A stretch of 26,258 nucleotides of DNA from Bolinopsis microptera (GCF_026151205.1 NW_026971867.1:1-26258); one strand, 5' to 3'. Positions 1 to 9,565 are shown, counted from the first letter of the stretch. The notes: a model not told the origin generated them from the letters alone. A program made the numbers and translations.

Positions 1-184
1 TGTGGTGTGACCTCCGTAATCCATGTGGTGGGGCAGGGAGGGTCAAGCCACTGTTTTTTCTGTACATGAACATCCTGATCCAGGTGGTGGGGCAGGAGGA
101 GGGTAAGCACTTGTTTTCTGGAATGAACCTTCATGATCATGCGGTGGGGCAGGTGGGGGTCAAGCAATGTTCTTTTAGGTTGCC
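1..184. repeat. Tandem repeat, about 60 bp period, three copies
   Basis: The core TGGTGGGGCAG recurs at about 25, 84 and 143, each followed by a G-rich stretch, then a form of GTCAAGC and a T-rich tract. The copies differ by substitutions and small indels, so the array is old. It probably starts left of the window. No reading frame stays open across the copies. Confidence 0.75.
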
Positions 185-583
185 CTCCGCGACATTTAGA
201 TAGTGGCCACCTAATTTTCATTAATTCGCGGTTGGGGGCTTTCTGAATCGTGAAATAGTATGAACTATGCCGATCTCAATAACTTAGCTATATTTTAGCA
301 GGACTATGCTGGTGGGTAAACAATTGACGGAGAGAAACTTGAAAACAGCTGATGTTGGACTTGAAGGAAACTGAAAGAGACGGCCATTTGGAGGTTAAAA
401 AGTGGTAGTGGGACAGCTATATCCGAAGGCAGACGTATTGAGGCGAGTTTTTTGAGTTTTTATGATTAATTCTTCTTTGGTGATGATGTACAGTAATCCT
501 AATTTAATTATAACCTTTTGAAATAGATTTCAGTGATTTCAGATTTTTCCAAGAATTAATGTTTTTTGAATGTTAAATTGTTC
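185..583. other. No feature recognised
   Basis: AT-rich sequence with frequent stops in all frames. I see no domain, repeat or convincing splice-bounded exon. Confidence 0.5.
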
Positions 584-693
584 TACAGTAAAACCGATTT
601 ACCGCGGAGTTTGGGGAAGGAAAGGAACACATCCGCGGTAAATCGGGGGTCCGCGATAAATCGGGGTCCGCGGTATATACGGGGGTTACTGTA
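584..693. mobile_element. Short TA-flanked MITE, pogo/Tigger-like ends
   Basis: A 110-bp imperfect palindrome bounded by TA on both sides. The left end reads CAGTAAAACCGATTTACCGC and the right end is its approximate inverse, closing with GGTTACTG. Inside, the motif TCCGCGGTAAATCGGGG is repeated in degenerate form. A TA duplication with CAGT-starting ends that go on to CCG is typical of Tc1/mariner pogo/Tigger MITEs. It is far too short for a transposase, so it is non-autonomous. Confidence 0.6.
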
Positions 694-1703
694 ATTGTAT
701 TGTAGGTCCACTAACGCCAAAGTTTCATGAGTTTCCAGTAACACAGAAAATCTCCCTACCCGCCCACCTCACCCCCTCGGAATATTCAGTGCAAGCACCG
801 GTCATAAAACCAACGGATTTGTCACTGGTTCCGGGACACGACTATAAGGGTAGAGCCCACATGTGCGGAATTTTAGTTAGTGTGTCTGACTAGGGACGAT
901 GTGACCAGATGCCTGACTTTACAACCGGGACACAAATTTTGTTGTAGATACTTCGGGAGTCACAGTAAACGTCCCTATCTTCATTTCAGGAGATATGGAA
1001 CCCAAGGACTGGTCCAGGTACTGTCCCAAGTGTTGTAGTTACAGAGATTGGGGACGAAATTATTTCCAATATTTTTTGTTGCTTGATTCACTTATGCATA
1101 TATCACCAAATTTAAAAATTGTGCAAATTGTGTGCTGGCATTTATTATGATTGTTTTTTTGTTGTTTTATGTTGGGGCACCACTTTACCTTCCCTATTGG
1201 GAGGCTTTCGTCCGTCATTAGTGACTAAGTTATATTGGGGTTCTCTGGTTGTAGGTGCAGTGGTTTGGGTCACTTGGCATGGGCTAGTGATCCCGCCCCG
1301 TCCAGAGGTAATAAGCCTGGTGAGCGACGTTTCCCGTTAGGGAAACTGTCATAATGCTCGTTCACGGGGAGAAAACCACCATGCCTAGATGTTCTCCCGG
1401 GTATCGATTGTAGAACAGGCTGACCCCCCTGTCATTCTTAGTGGGCTGTCAGGAACCTACCCGGCATGCCTGAGCCTTGATGGAATTCACCCATATATCT
1501 TTGTTTGTTTTTGTGTTATAGCTTTGTCTTTGCGCGGCTCAATTTCCGCGCTATACTAAAGTGCTGCTTAACGAATTTACATGCGATATTTGAAATTTTG
1601 AGTAGACCCTTTTTTGTCGCAATTTGGCAATTTCTTTGTTTCACGTAAATTATTGCTAATTTTAAGTTTGTGGTAATAATCTAAGTGCTATATTCTCCAA
1701 TAG
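694..1703. other. No gene recognised; possible cryptic exon near 990-1018
   Basis: A strong acceptor-like tract (TATCTTCATTTCAG) ends at about 989, and a possible GTACTG donor begins at 1019, bounding a 29-nt segment with no assignable domain. The open frame at 1119-1340 is hydrophobic but has no family signature or matching splice context, so I do not call it a gene. This block is less AT-rich than the repeats further right and may hold degraded or very short exons. Confidence 0.35.
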
Positions 1704-1804
1704 CTGGCAGTTTGTCTGATTGTTTGTACCCTCTAACGGGTAGGGCCCTTCGGCTGGCAGTTTGGTTCGATTGTTAGATCCCCTCAAATGGTAGCGGCCC
1801 TAAG
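1704..1804. repeat. Direct tandem duplication, about 50 bp, two copies
   Basis: The unit starts CTGGCAGTTTG and ends in a GGGCCCTTCGG or GCGGCCCTAAGG form. The copies begin at 1704 and 1754. They have diverged by scattered substitutions; no coding potential is evident. Confidence 0.7.
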
Positions 1805-2318
1805 GCGGCATGTGAGTGATGAGTGAGTAATAACTGTGTAGTGTAGGCGAAGGGGGGAAAGAAAACATGAATATGAAATTATGGTGCCACTGTTGCCTGC
1901 TGACTCCCAGCAACAATTCAATGTCCAGAAGAAAAGAAGGGAAGACACTGTCCGTTTATCTGGGGTGCACCACCGACAGGGCTACACTTCTGTGGGCCCG
2001 TGGGTGTTGGCTCAAGAACAGCCGTGAGCGTAACAGCGCCGCCTGACCACTCTATGGTTAAACTTTAGAATGACAGGACTATGCTTTTTCCAGGCAATCC
2101 GTTCAGTAACCAGCTGACCCTGCACCACCTATGATTGGAAGATGTGGTCGGTATGGACTTCGCTAGGATTTGTCGTTTTTCTGTAGACACTTAATGCTCC
2201 CTCGAGGAAAGGACAAGAGCCGGCGAAGCTGACCAAAACGTGGCAGGGATTCTCACCCTATTTGATGTTGGAAACATGGTTTTAGATCAATTCAAATAAC
2301 AAAATCTATAACCTGCAG
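1805..2318. other. Unresolved, relatively GC-rich block upstream of the kringle exons
   Basis: Balanced base composition and cysteine-containing short open frames (for example around 1900-2040) suggest this block may hold an upstream exon of the kringle gene. I could not fit any domain pattern: sushi, HYR and WSC were tried by eye. No confident splice pair is visible. Confidence 0.3.
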
Positions 2319-2469
2319 TTTGGGAAGAGGGAGTTTTGGGGTACTCCAAGGGAGAAGAGTATCTGGGTCTGTGTCCACTACTGACTCTCTGGTAAAGTGT
2401 CAGAATGGAGCAAGGACATACCCACACCATCAGGTTATAAATGACGTAGGCGACCACAACAAAATGCAG
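2319..2469 (+). CDS. Kringle domain, N-terminal half (partial exon)
   Basis: Kringles are three-disulphide, ligand-binding modules of extracellular proteins. With small frame corrections this exon reads GEEYLGSVSTTDSGK, then CQ and WSKDIPH, then INDVGDHNKCR. These match the kringle core: Y-x-G-x-x-S-x-T-x-S-G-x-x-C-Q-x-W, a P-H pair, and D-H-N-x-C-R. The exon ends at a GTTTGT donor right after the CR pair. The start is uncertain: an AG acceptor sits at 2317-2318, but the first kringle cysteine may lie a few codons upstream (TGC at 2314). At least two single-base indels break the frame. The second half is in the next exon. The parent protein is unknown; it could be a stand-alone secreted or membrane protein, or the distal ectodomain of the receptor downstream. 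Confidence 0.7.
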
Positions 2470-2589
2470 GTTTGTTTCATTCGTTTTTAACGGGTTATTT
2501 AATGTGAAAATTATGGTTGTTATTTTGTCCAGGTTATTTTAACAAACAAAGATTTTTGGACCACAAGATTGGTCAATTTCCGTTCCTAG

Positions 2590-2679
2590 GATTCAAGGAG
2601 GGGTCGGAAGAAAAGCCTGGTGCTACACAGAGGCCTCTTTACATTCACCGTGGGGACTTACTGTTCCATCATGGACTGG
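2590..2679 (+). CDS. Kringle domain, C-terminal half (exon)
   Basis: After the acceptor TTTCCGTTCCTAG, the exon reads IQGGVGRKAWCYTEAS, then HSPWG and TVPSW. The WCYT signature preceded by a glycine-rich turn is diagnostic of the C-terminal half of a kringle and follows directly from the CR that closes the previous exon. The last two canonical cysteines (the W-x-Y-C and P-x-C positions) are not visible in this frame: L and W occupy the sites. These may be base errors or real decay. The donor is GTTAGT, a form recurring in several exons here. The intron to the left is about 120 bp. Confidence 0.68.
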
Positions 2680-2793
2680 GTTAGTTCTTCAGGAAGTTGT
2701 TAATAAAACTGATATGCCATCTTCCTCAGTAGTATTTCTTCTAAAGTTTGGAGCACATTGTTATGGTTTTTATTTGACAATTTTCTTTTCCAG

Positions 2794-2890
2794 TTGTGGT
2801 AACTTCAAAAAGATGACAACTTTTCAAGAGGACCACTAAAAAGGTTTGATGTGGGATCAAGTCTTGACGACAATTCTTTTTTAGGAAATG
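2794..2890 (+). CDS. Exon following the kringle, no domain recognised
   Basis: The exon is bounded by a good acceptor (TTTTCTTTTCCAG) and a GTAAAA donor. One frame is open through most of it and reads DDNFSRGPLKRFDVGSSLDD and then NSFLGNG, polar and low in hydrophobics. It looks like a linker after the kringle. No family is recognised; the frame joining it to the kringle exon needs one base corrected. Support comes mainly from the splice sites and from position. Confidence 0.4.
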
Positions 2891-3423
2891 GTAAAACATT
2901 TTATCACTTTAATTACATCGATTTGTTTTTTTGTCTTCATAAATAAAAAATCAAATGGAGATCTTCCTCGTCCAATCCGAACAAAGTATTCAAAACAAGT
3001 TTTCTATTTCCAACTGGTCTAATCTCCATATAAACGTTTTGCTTTTCTAGCCTTAATAGGTTTCACGTGAAGTAAACCTTCAGCCTAAAACTCGATATTT
3101 GTAGGAGTGGTACTGAAAATAAATAGTATTGATATCGTCATCGTAGCTTTTATTAGTATACTTAGAATCTGAAATTTGAAAGTGTTCAAATAGCAAATAG
3201 ATGACACTTATGAGGGGTGGGGGGGGGGGGGGGGGGGGGGGGGGGTTATTTTGTCCATTTTTGCCATTTTGTTTTGTCGTTTTTTAAATTTTTTTTGTGA
3301 AGGACAGTGTTTTGTGGACAAAAAATGAATAATACTAGGGACAAAAGGGACAAAAAGGGACAAAAATTTTGTACAAACATGAGGACAAAAATTAGACAAG
3401 CTCAATGGTAGTGTATTACAAAA
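2891..3423. other. Intron-like AT-rich sequence with a poly-G run and GGGACAAAA repeats
   Basis: Mostly AT-rich with no exon seen. It includes an uninterrupted 27-base G run (3219-3245) and, at about 3330-3400, degenerate tandem copies of GGGACAAAA. The proline-rich minus-strand frame across the G run is an artefact of the homopolymer. Confidence 0.6.
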
Positions 3424-4004
3424 TCACATTGCTGGCAAGCATGACCGTTTGCGGTTGCTGTTATATTCACAATACCATTTACCCCCTATACTAATTAAAT
3501 CCCCTTTATTGTTTTCCAGGCATTTAAGGACTCATCGGGAAGTTGGTCCGCAGGTTTACATTTAAGTTTGTAATTCACGATATGGTCAATCTTCGCATCT
3601 CGCCGATCTGTTACGGGGTTGCGAGAAGCATTTAGGATGCGCAGCGCGGCGACCCAGTAGTTGCTTCACGCTTACAAACTTTAAGTTCAAAAAACATTCT
3701 AATTCAATGTTAAAAGATGGACAGGAATTAAGAAATAGTTATATGGAGGTTTTTTTTAAGGAAATTTGCGCTAAATACGCGCCGCATGTTATACGAAAAA
3801 TTAGGTAAAAAACCCATAATCCCATATTCAGGTGCCTAAAAAAACCATGTTAAAATTGAGGTTAGAGATCTGAAAACTTTGCAGGGCGTCTAGTACCTTG
3901 TCCAAATCGACTGTAAAAATAATTTGATTGTTTCAGGAGTTATCGTGAAGTGGGTTTTTGGGATCCCTGTTTTACAACAGATTGTTGCGTGAAGGATATA
4001 TATA
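3424..4004 (+). repeat. Dispersed repeat A, copy 1 (interrupted)
   Basis: Starts near TGCTGGCAAGCATGACC and ends in a TATATA tract after TTTTACAACAGATTGT. The same sequence, allowing indels, recurs at 4009-4570 and 23872-24310 and inverted at 8230-8656. Shared landmarks include TTGTTTTCCAGGCATT, GACTCATCGGAAGT and AAATTTGCGC. No coding potential is shared among copies. This copy is split by a 113-bp insertion at 3567-3679. The class of element is unknown. Confidence 0.8.
3567..3679. mobile_element. 113-bp MITE-like insertion inside repeat A
   Basis: Absent from the other copies of repeat A, which run straight through this point. The insert is flanked by a TTTAAG direct duplication (3561-3566 and 3680-3685). 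Its ends are inverted, TTTGTAA and TTACAAAC. The interior has a hairpin-capable core (TCTCGCCGATC ... TTGCGAGAAGC). The empty-site comparison with the copy at 23872-24310 is what shows it to be an insertion. Superfamily is unclear. Confidence 0.6.
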
Positions 4005-4008
4005 TATC

Positions 4009-4570
4009 AAGTGCTGGCAAGACGACCGGTGCATTTATTGTGGGTATACTATGTACCCTACAAACCCCTTTACTATTATACCCCCCTTAACTATTATACC
4101 CCCTTTGGTACAGTTACAAGCCTCTTTCGTGCACGCGAAGCGTGCACTCCGGGCCGGAGGCGGCGGCCGAAAGGCCCGCCGCCTCCGGCAGGAGTTTTTC
4201 AGGCATTAAGACTCATCGGAAGTCGTTCAGCAGATTTTATTTTTAGTTCAAAAAACATTCTTATGTGATTGTCAAAAGATGACAGGAATTAGAATAGTTA
4301 TGTTGAGATTTTTAAGAAATTTGCATAAAAATACTCGCCAGGCATGTTTTACTCGAAATTCGGTAAAAAATACCAAATCTCCATATTCCGGTGCCTTAAA
4401 AACACCTGTTAAAATTCGAGTTAGAGATCCTGATTTTTACATGGGTCTAGACGTCGTTGTCCCAAATCGCCTGCTAAAAAAAGTTTCAGGTTTCAGGATT
4501 ATCGGGATGTGGGTTTTTAGAACCTGTTTTACGACAATTGTCGTGATTATCTATATTTATTCATATATAT
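4009..4570 (+). repeat. Dispersed repeat A, copy 2, carrying a GC-rich insert
   Basis: Begins GTGCTGGCAAG directly after copy 1, so A1 and A2 lie head to tail, and ends in a TATATATATA tract that leads into repeat B copy 1. It diverges from copies 1 and 4 by many substitutions. A GC-rich double hairpin sits inside (4108-4194). Confidence 0.8.
4108..4194. mobile_element. GC-rich double-hairpin insertion
   Basis: In repeat A copies 1 and 4 the CCCCTTT tract is followed at once by ATTGTTTTCCAGGCATT. Here a GC-rich segment intervenes. It holds two adjacent stem-loops: GTGCACGC-GAA-GCGTGCAC (4129-4147, 8-bp perfect stem), then a stem of about 16 bp from 4153 to 4189 with one bulge and a GAAA tetraloop at 4169-4172. 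The insert contrasts sharply with the AT-rich host repeat. No target duplication is obvious. Confidence 0.65.
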
Positions 4571-4585
4571 ATATTCTGGGATTAA

Positions 4586-5860
4586 GGACGCTTTGCTGTC
4601 AATTGTAGGCTGTATTTAAGTGTCCATAGATTCGAAAGTATAAAGATACAGCCATTTCCAGTCATGGTCTTGAAATAATTGTTTACACTTAGTGTACATT
4701 GTATAAACAAATTATTTGACTCATGAAAACACCCCTTGATGACGTCATCAAGGGAGTTAACTGTTTTTAAAACTTGATTGTTGACTAAAAGTAAGTAATA
4801 ACTTTTTAAAAAATGTTTTTCACATAAAAAGTATTTGTATTCACCTAAATCTGAGGAATTTTTTCCGTAGATAATTGTTCAAGCATTCTGAAATTCTACC
4901 GGAAAGTTTTTCTAGCTTGCTCCTTCATAAAGATATTCGTCATTGAAGTTTGTGCTTTTTTGAAGAATTATTTTATAAAAACGTCAATTTTGCGATTTAG
5001 TATTCTCTGGTGTTGGGCCATGCCTTGGTTGTGGAGCTCAGTTCTGCTTCCTATAGGTATAAATTGTGCATTAGGCTTAGTTTTAAGTTGTAAATCGAAA
5101 AGTTGCACACGTTAGGGGACAAACGCCCAAATTGATATGAAAGAAAATTGCTAAAATACACTGAAAATTTTCTGTTTTTCGTCATTTTCTGTCAACTGTT
5201 AGAGGTCCGTTGTGATTACAGTTCTTCTTGAAATACGTTGAAACTTTGCTGCTTTTTCAAGGCTATAATATAACACAATAACATGCAGAATGTTCAGGCG
5301 ATTCAATATTGGATGCGCAGCAACGTCCGCCAAAGTTTGCACGTGCGAAAGGTAGAGGAATTTTGCTCATTCGTGATTCCAACAAATTCTGCCTTTGCCA
5401 CGACAGTTTAATGTCATTATGAAATGAATTTAATGGCAAACATGATAGAGTATTAAGTGGCATATTTCAGGTCCAGTGATCGACCGATTATGCTTTACAC
5501 TAACACAAATAGGAAATGTTTTTAATAGGAAAAAATTTCGAATCTGTTGTAACTTCCTCCTTATTAAAATGAAGATATCAGTTATATTTCGACTTTATAA
5601 AGTACCCTGACATTATAATCAAAAAGAGATGATATTTGACCAAAACCCATAATCATGGGTAGAAGTGGACCGCTGCCAGTGTCTCTCTTTCCCAAACAAA
5701 TGGAAATGATATTATATTTGATTGACCGTTCTCAAATGCAAAATGATACCGAAATGAAATCGGTCGCTTCGCCTTTTCCCATTCATTTACAATGTAATAG
5801 ATTAGAAAGAACTACCCAAAGGCAGCTGTACTCGCAATAAAGATTCATAAACTTCAGCTA
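4586..5860 (+). repeat. Dispersed repeat B, copy 1
   Basis: Starts near GACGCTTTGCTGTCAATTGT and ends after the block TCGGTCGCTTCGCC plus CCCATTCATT. Other copies are at 6005-7150 and 24328-25467. Shared landmarks include TGATGACGTCATCA, ATAATTGTTCAAGCATTC, TGGTGTTGG, TTGCACACG, CAACGTCCGC and CACGTGCGAAAGG. It is non-coding; stops lie in every frame. It follows repeat A directly here, as at the right end of the window, so A+B may be one composite element. Confidence 0.8.
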
Positions 5861-6004
5861 ATTCAATAAGTATAACTACCACCCTTACCCCGAAATACTA
5901 GGTATCGACCCGAACGCAACCCAAAGATTTTTTACAGCATCTGATTGAATGTACCTATCAATCGAAAATTATTACAATTCGTAAGCCGTGAATGATGTAT
6001 ATGA

Positions 6005-7150
6005 TGTTATAGACGCTTTGGCAGTCAATTGTAGCCTACATTTAAGTGTCCGTAGATCCAAAAGTATAAACGATACAGTCATCTCGAACCACAGGTTTTA
6101 AAAAGATAATCTTTTAAAAACTTTAGTTTACATTGTATTGAAAAATAATTAACGTCATCTTTCACACTTGATGACGTCATCAAATTATGTTTTAAAACTT
6201 GATTTTTGACAAAGTAATCATTTTCAAATCGATTTACACCATTAAGGAGTAATTATATTCAAAATCTGGGGACATTTTCATCTTAGATAATTGTTCAAGC
6301 ATTCCGAAAATCACGGAAAGTTCCTCCCTTTGCTCCTTCATAAAGATATTTGCTATTGAAGTTAGTGCTTTTTAAAGAATAATTTTATAAAAAACACAAA
6401 AGTTGTGAATTAGTTTCTCTGGTGTTGGCCATCCTTGGGTTGGGGAGCTCAATTTTGCTTCTTAAAGGTTGTAAATTGTGTTATAGGCTAGTTTTAAAGT
6501 TAAAAATCAAAAATTTGCACACGGGGGACAGCCCAAATTGTTTTTAAATAGTTTAAAATCACTAAAAAATTTTGATTTTCACGATTTTTTATCAATTTTG
6601 GAGTCCCTTGTGATCCAAGTTCTTTTTGAAATCTTCTGAAACTTTTCATGCTTATCAAACTATATATTAATACCACTATGCAAAAATTTACGGTGTTCAA
6701 TATTGATGCGCATGCAACGTCCGCTCAAAGATTGCACGTGCGAAAGGTGAAAATTTTGCCCATTCGTGATTTCGAATTTTTTTTTGCTTTCCACGATATT
6801 TAAATTGCATTATATATGAATTTTAATGCCAACTTGAATGAGTAAAAAGTGCCATATTCGTCGTTACGACAAATATACCTACCAAAAACAAAAGGGAAAC
6901 GTTTTCAAAGGCAGAATTTCGAAATCGGAAATTACCTCCTTATTAATAAGTTTCGACTGTGTAAATTATTCTGACATTATAATCAAAATGAATGATATTT
7001 GCCAAAACCCATAATCATGGGTAGAGTGTACCGCTGCCAGTGTCTCTCTTTTCCAAACAAAAGGAAATGATATTAATTTGAGGAACCGTCGCTAATGCAA
7101 ATTGAAACCGAGAATGAAATCGGTCGCTCGCTTTCCGATCCCATTTAATA
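6005..7150 (+). repeat. Dispersed repeat B, copy 2
   Basis: Starts at TTATAGACGCTTTGGCAGTC without a preceding full repeat A. It keeps all the B landmarks, including the CRE-like palindrome at 6169-6182 and the terminal block ending CGGTCGCTCGCTTTCC. A short inverted scrap of the B terminus (GTAAGCCGTGAATGA) lies just upstream at about 5981. Confidence 0.8.
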
Positions 7151-7194
7151 ATGAATAAGCTTTATTACAACTAGCAGGAACCCGTCAAAACCCT

Positions 7195-7264
7195 AAAGTG
7201 GTGTCAAGACTCAAGAGACTAAAATAATTATTACCTATTTAATTCGCGTTTTTGACACCACTTG
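7195..7264. repeat. Short inverted repeat
   Basis: AGTGGTGTCAA (about 7197) is repeated inverted as TTGACACCACT (about 7252) in the spacer between forward repeat B copy 2 and the inverted B fragment. Loop about 45 nt. Function unknown. Confidence 0.5.
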
Positions 7265-7497
7265 GGGTCCAAATTTTGGGCTCTAAAACTCCTATTTCTT
7301 GGTCAATTTTTTATTTTTTCATGCTGATTTGAAGGCCATTAAAAGCATTTTTACCCAGTCAAAAAAGTTTCAGTTGTATATCTTTTACGGGGTTTTTTTC
7401 GGAAAGTCGTGTTAAAGTTGATGCCGTGGTGTCGTAAAATTGGTACAGATATTTTATGTATATATATATATCGTCTCGCTTTATATATAGTAAATTT

Positions 7498-7870
7498 GTA
7501 AGCCGTGAATGAATGGGGAAAAACGAGCGACCGATTTCATTCTCGGTTTCAATTTGCATTAGCGAGCGACCGCGATTTCATCTCGTATCACGTTTTCCTT
7601 GTGTTTAGGTATGCTATCTTTCGATAACAACTGAATATGGCATTAAATTTACATTAAATGCCATTTAAATATCGTGGGAAAGCAGAATATATTTGAAATC
7701 ACGAAGAGCAAATTCTCACCTTTCGCAAAGTGCAAACTTTGACGGATGTTACTCGTCTAAATTTCTCAAAAGTACCCGCGCGCCGCTTTCCCCTTCCGAC
7801 GGCAAGTGCTCGAAGTAGTAGCGCGCGCCGGGCCTCTTTAACATGGTCAAGTGCAAACTTTGAGCGGACG
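7498..7870 (-). repeat. Inverted terminal fragment of repeat B with a GC-rich insert
   Basis: The reverse complement of the last 370 bases or so of repeat B, beginning GTAAGCCGTGAATGAATGGG and reaching TTTGAGCGGACGTTGC. It faces copy 2 across a 350-bp spacer. A GC-rich segment (7746-7851), absent in the other B copies, is flanked by direct repeats of TGCAAACTTTGA-CGG (7731-7745 and 7852-7866). This could be an insertion with target duplication or a local duplication. Confidence 0.7.
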
Positions 7871-7911
7871 TTGCAACTAACTATAAACAAAGAAAATAAT
7901 TTAACTGAGAA

Positions 7912-8211
7912 TGGTATATCTGAAGATATACCATTTGGGTGGCTAAAGTCTATAAAATGTGTATAGATATCCCGGGTTTTTATAGAAGATACGTTCTTGA
8001 AGGTGGTATATCTGCAGATATACCATTTTGTTTTCTTTATCGTTAAAAGTTTAAAATGGTATATTGTACGTATACCATTTTTGGAAAAAAATAAATTTCA
8101 TTTTTTTTTCAAAATTTCTTCAAAATTGTTCAAAAAAAGTTCCAAAGATGCACCTTTTCACCCTGAAGACTATGGTACCTGCGCAAAATTGGTATATGTT
8201 CAGATATACCA
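7912..8211. repeat. Cluster of four TGGTATAT...ATATACCA palindromes
   Basis: Four 21-22 bp palindromes occur at 7912-7933, 8004-8025, 8057-8077 and 8190-8211. All have TGGTATAT and (G)TATACCA arms and differ only in the centre (CTGAAG, CTGCAG, TGTACG, GTTCAG). The second is perfect, and the fourth extends outward (GCAAAAT ... GTTTTGC). They sit between the inverted B and inverted A fragments and are not seen in the other A or B copies. Regular spacing is absent. Confidence 0.7.
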
Positions 8212-8229
8212 GTTTTGCATGTGGTCCCT

Positions 8230-8656
8230 CATATATATCACGACAATCTGTTTTAAAACAAGGGTTCCGAAACTAAACCCACTTCCCGATAACTCCTGAA
8301 ACTTGAAATTTTTTTAACAGTCGTTTTGGGTCAACGTCAAGACGCCCTGCAAATTTCAGATCTAGCTAACTCAATTTAACATGGTTTTTGAGGCACCCGA
8401 AGAGGGCGATTTTGGATTTTACCTAATTTTGTATAACATGCTGGCCCGTATTTTGTATTTTGCGCAAATTTCTTAAAAACCTCCACATAACTATTTTTTA
8501 TTACTGTCATCTTTAACACGAATTAGAATGTTTAAAACTTAAAAAATACCTGCTGAACTACTTTCGATGAGTCTTAATGTCTGGAAAACAATAAAGTCTG
8601 GAAAACAATAAAGAATATAATGCAACGGTAATGCTTGCCAGCATTGTGATATAAGG
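8230..8656 (-). repeat. Dispersed repeat A, inverted copy
   Basis: Reverse complement of repeat A, from CGACAATCTGTTTTAAAACA to ATGCTTGCCAGCATTGTG. Part of the tract GTCTGGAAAACAATAAA is tandemly doubled at about 8579-8610. Together with copies A1, A2, B1 and B2 on the left it makes the whole 3.4-8.7 kb block a large imperfect palindrome. Confidence 0.8.
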
Positions 8657-9329
8657 TCCGTGTTGCTCAACCAATTTCATTTCCAGTTATAAAACTTACA
8701 AATCAACAGATAATGGAGCCCTGTTGTTGATAACGAACGTATCACTGCTGATCTGGATACTTCTTACCTGCACCTTTTGGGAACTATCACCTGGGGGTAT
8801 TTGGGGAGCTTTATAGTGATATCTTTCTTTAGTGAGGAGGAAGCGGAGGAAGTATGGTATCAGTACTCCTGACAAAATTTTCTCTTCTCTTGTCAGATAC
8901 GCAACGCTCGCTTCGAGAGTCTATACCTGCAGATACAGATAAACACTGGTAGTAAGAGACGTGGTTTACGGGATCATAGTAATTGTAATGGAAAACAGTA
9001 CTCAACATAACAGCATCATTTGAAACGTGTAGTGATGTAAGATGGAACACTTTTTGGGGAAGAGAATGAGCAGAAGGGAGCTTAGAACATCCAACTTACC
9101 TCTTATTATAATATAGGTGAGTGCTTTGGTAGTATAGTACAGAAGTGGTGACAATGTAATTATTTTTAAGAAGTGAGTTGAATTTCTATTTTGGGACATT
9201 GTTTGAACCCGAAAACTGCAATCCATTGTATCATTAAACCAGTCATGGAGGATCAATAAATGTTGAATGAGGTAAATTCGCTTTTTTAAAAAAATAGATT
9301 CTTCACTAACGCTATCAAAATCGTTTCAG
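8657..9329. other. Probable intron; possible signal-peptide-like frame, no exon confirmed
   Basis: A stretch at about 8710-8790 reads LLLITNVSLLIWILLTCTFW in one frame, hydrophobic like a signal peptide, but no in-frame ATG with an intact frame is present. A possible short exon (acceptor CTCTTGTCAG ending at about 8897) has no recognised domain. The 9180-9250 region contains one cysteine-bearing frame without a family match. Confidence 0.3.
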
Positions 9330-9565
9330 AGCGTGTATGGGAGTTAGAGAGAGCATCTCTATCAACAGGGTGCTGGAACGAAAAGACTTAATGATAGGGG
9401 GTCTTTTGGTCGCAACATTTTTTAACAAGCAAACGGAAAGGGTGAAAAATGAACATTTTGCAAGAAGCGTTAAACTGGATTCGGCACAGCTTTTTGCCGG
9501 TCAATTGGACATCACTTCTCAGACTGGGGAAGTTCCCCGGGAAAAAACATGAAATATGTTCCTGA
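9330..9565 (+). CDS. SRCR domain, N-terminal half (receptor exon)
   Basis: Scavenger receptor cysteine-rich domains are about 100-residue extracellular ligand-binding modules. After the acceptor AATCGTTTCAG, one frame reads SINRVLERKDLMIGG, fitting the GRVEV...G-WG start of an SRCR. It continues TFFNKQTERVKNEHF, and a one-base shift then gives a cysteine followed by KK, and FGTAFAG from the other frame, matching the C-R-Q-L-G-F-G-x-A core. A strong GTGAGT donor closes it. At least two frame breaks lie inside. The call rests largely on the next exon, which supplies a clearer C-terminal SRCR half 110 bp away; taken alone this half is weak. It is placed in the receptor gene because strand and spacing agree. 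Confidence 0.5.

Noticed and set aside
927-1018. Ig-like reading VVDTSGVTVNVPIFISGD
   Set aside because: Resembles an Ig A'-B strand, but the PIFIS part coincides with a polypyrimidine acceptor tract and no cysteine or W/C partner follows.
1119-1340. 73-codon hydrophobic open frame
   Set aside because: No domain, no splice or poly(A) context, and composition like translated AT-rich non-coding DNA.
3208-3405. Minus-strand proline-rich frame
   Set aside because: It is the translation of a poly-G run and GGGACAAAA repeats.
3958-4608. Plus-strand frames over repeat A
   Set aside because: They fall in a non-coding dispersed repeat; other copies do not keep the frames open.
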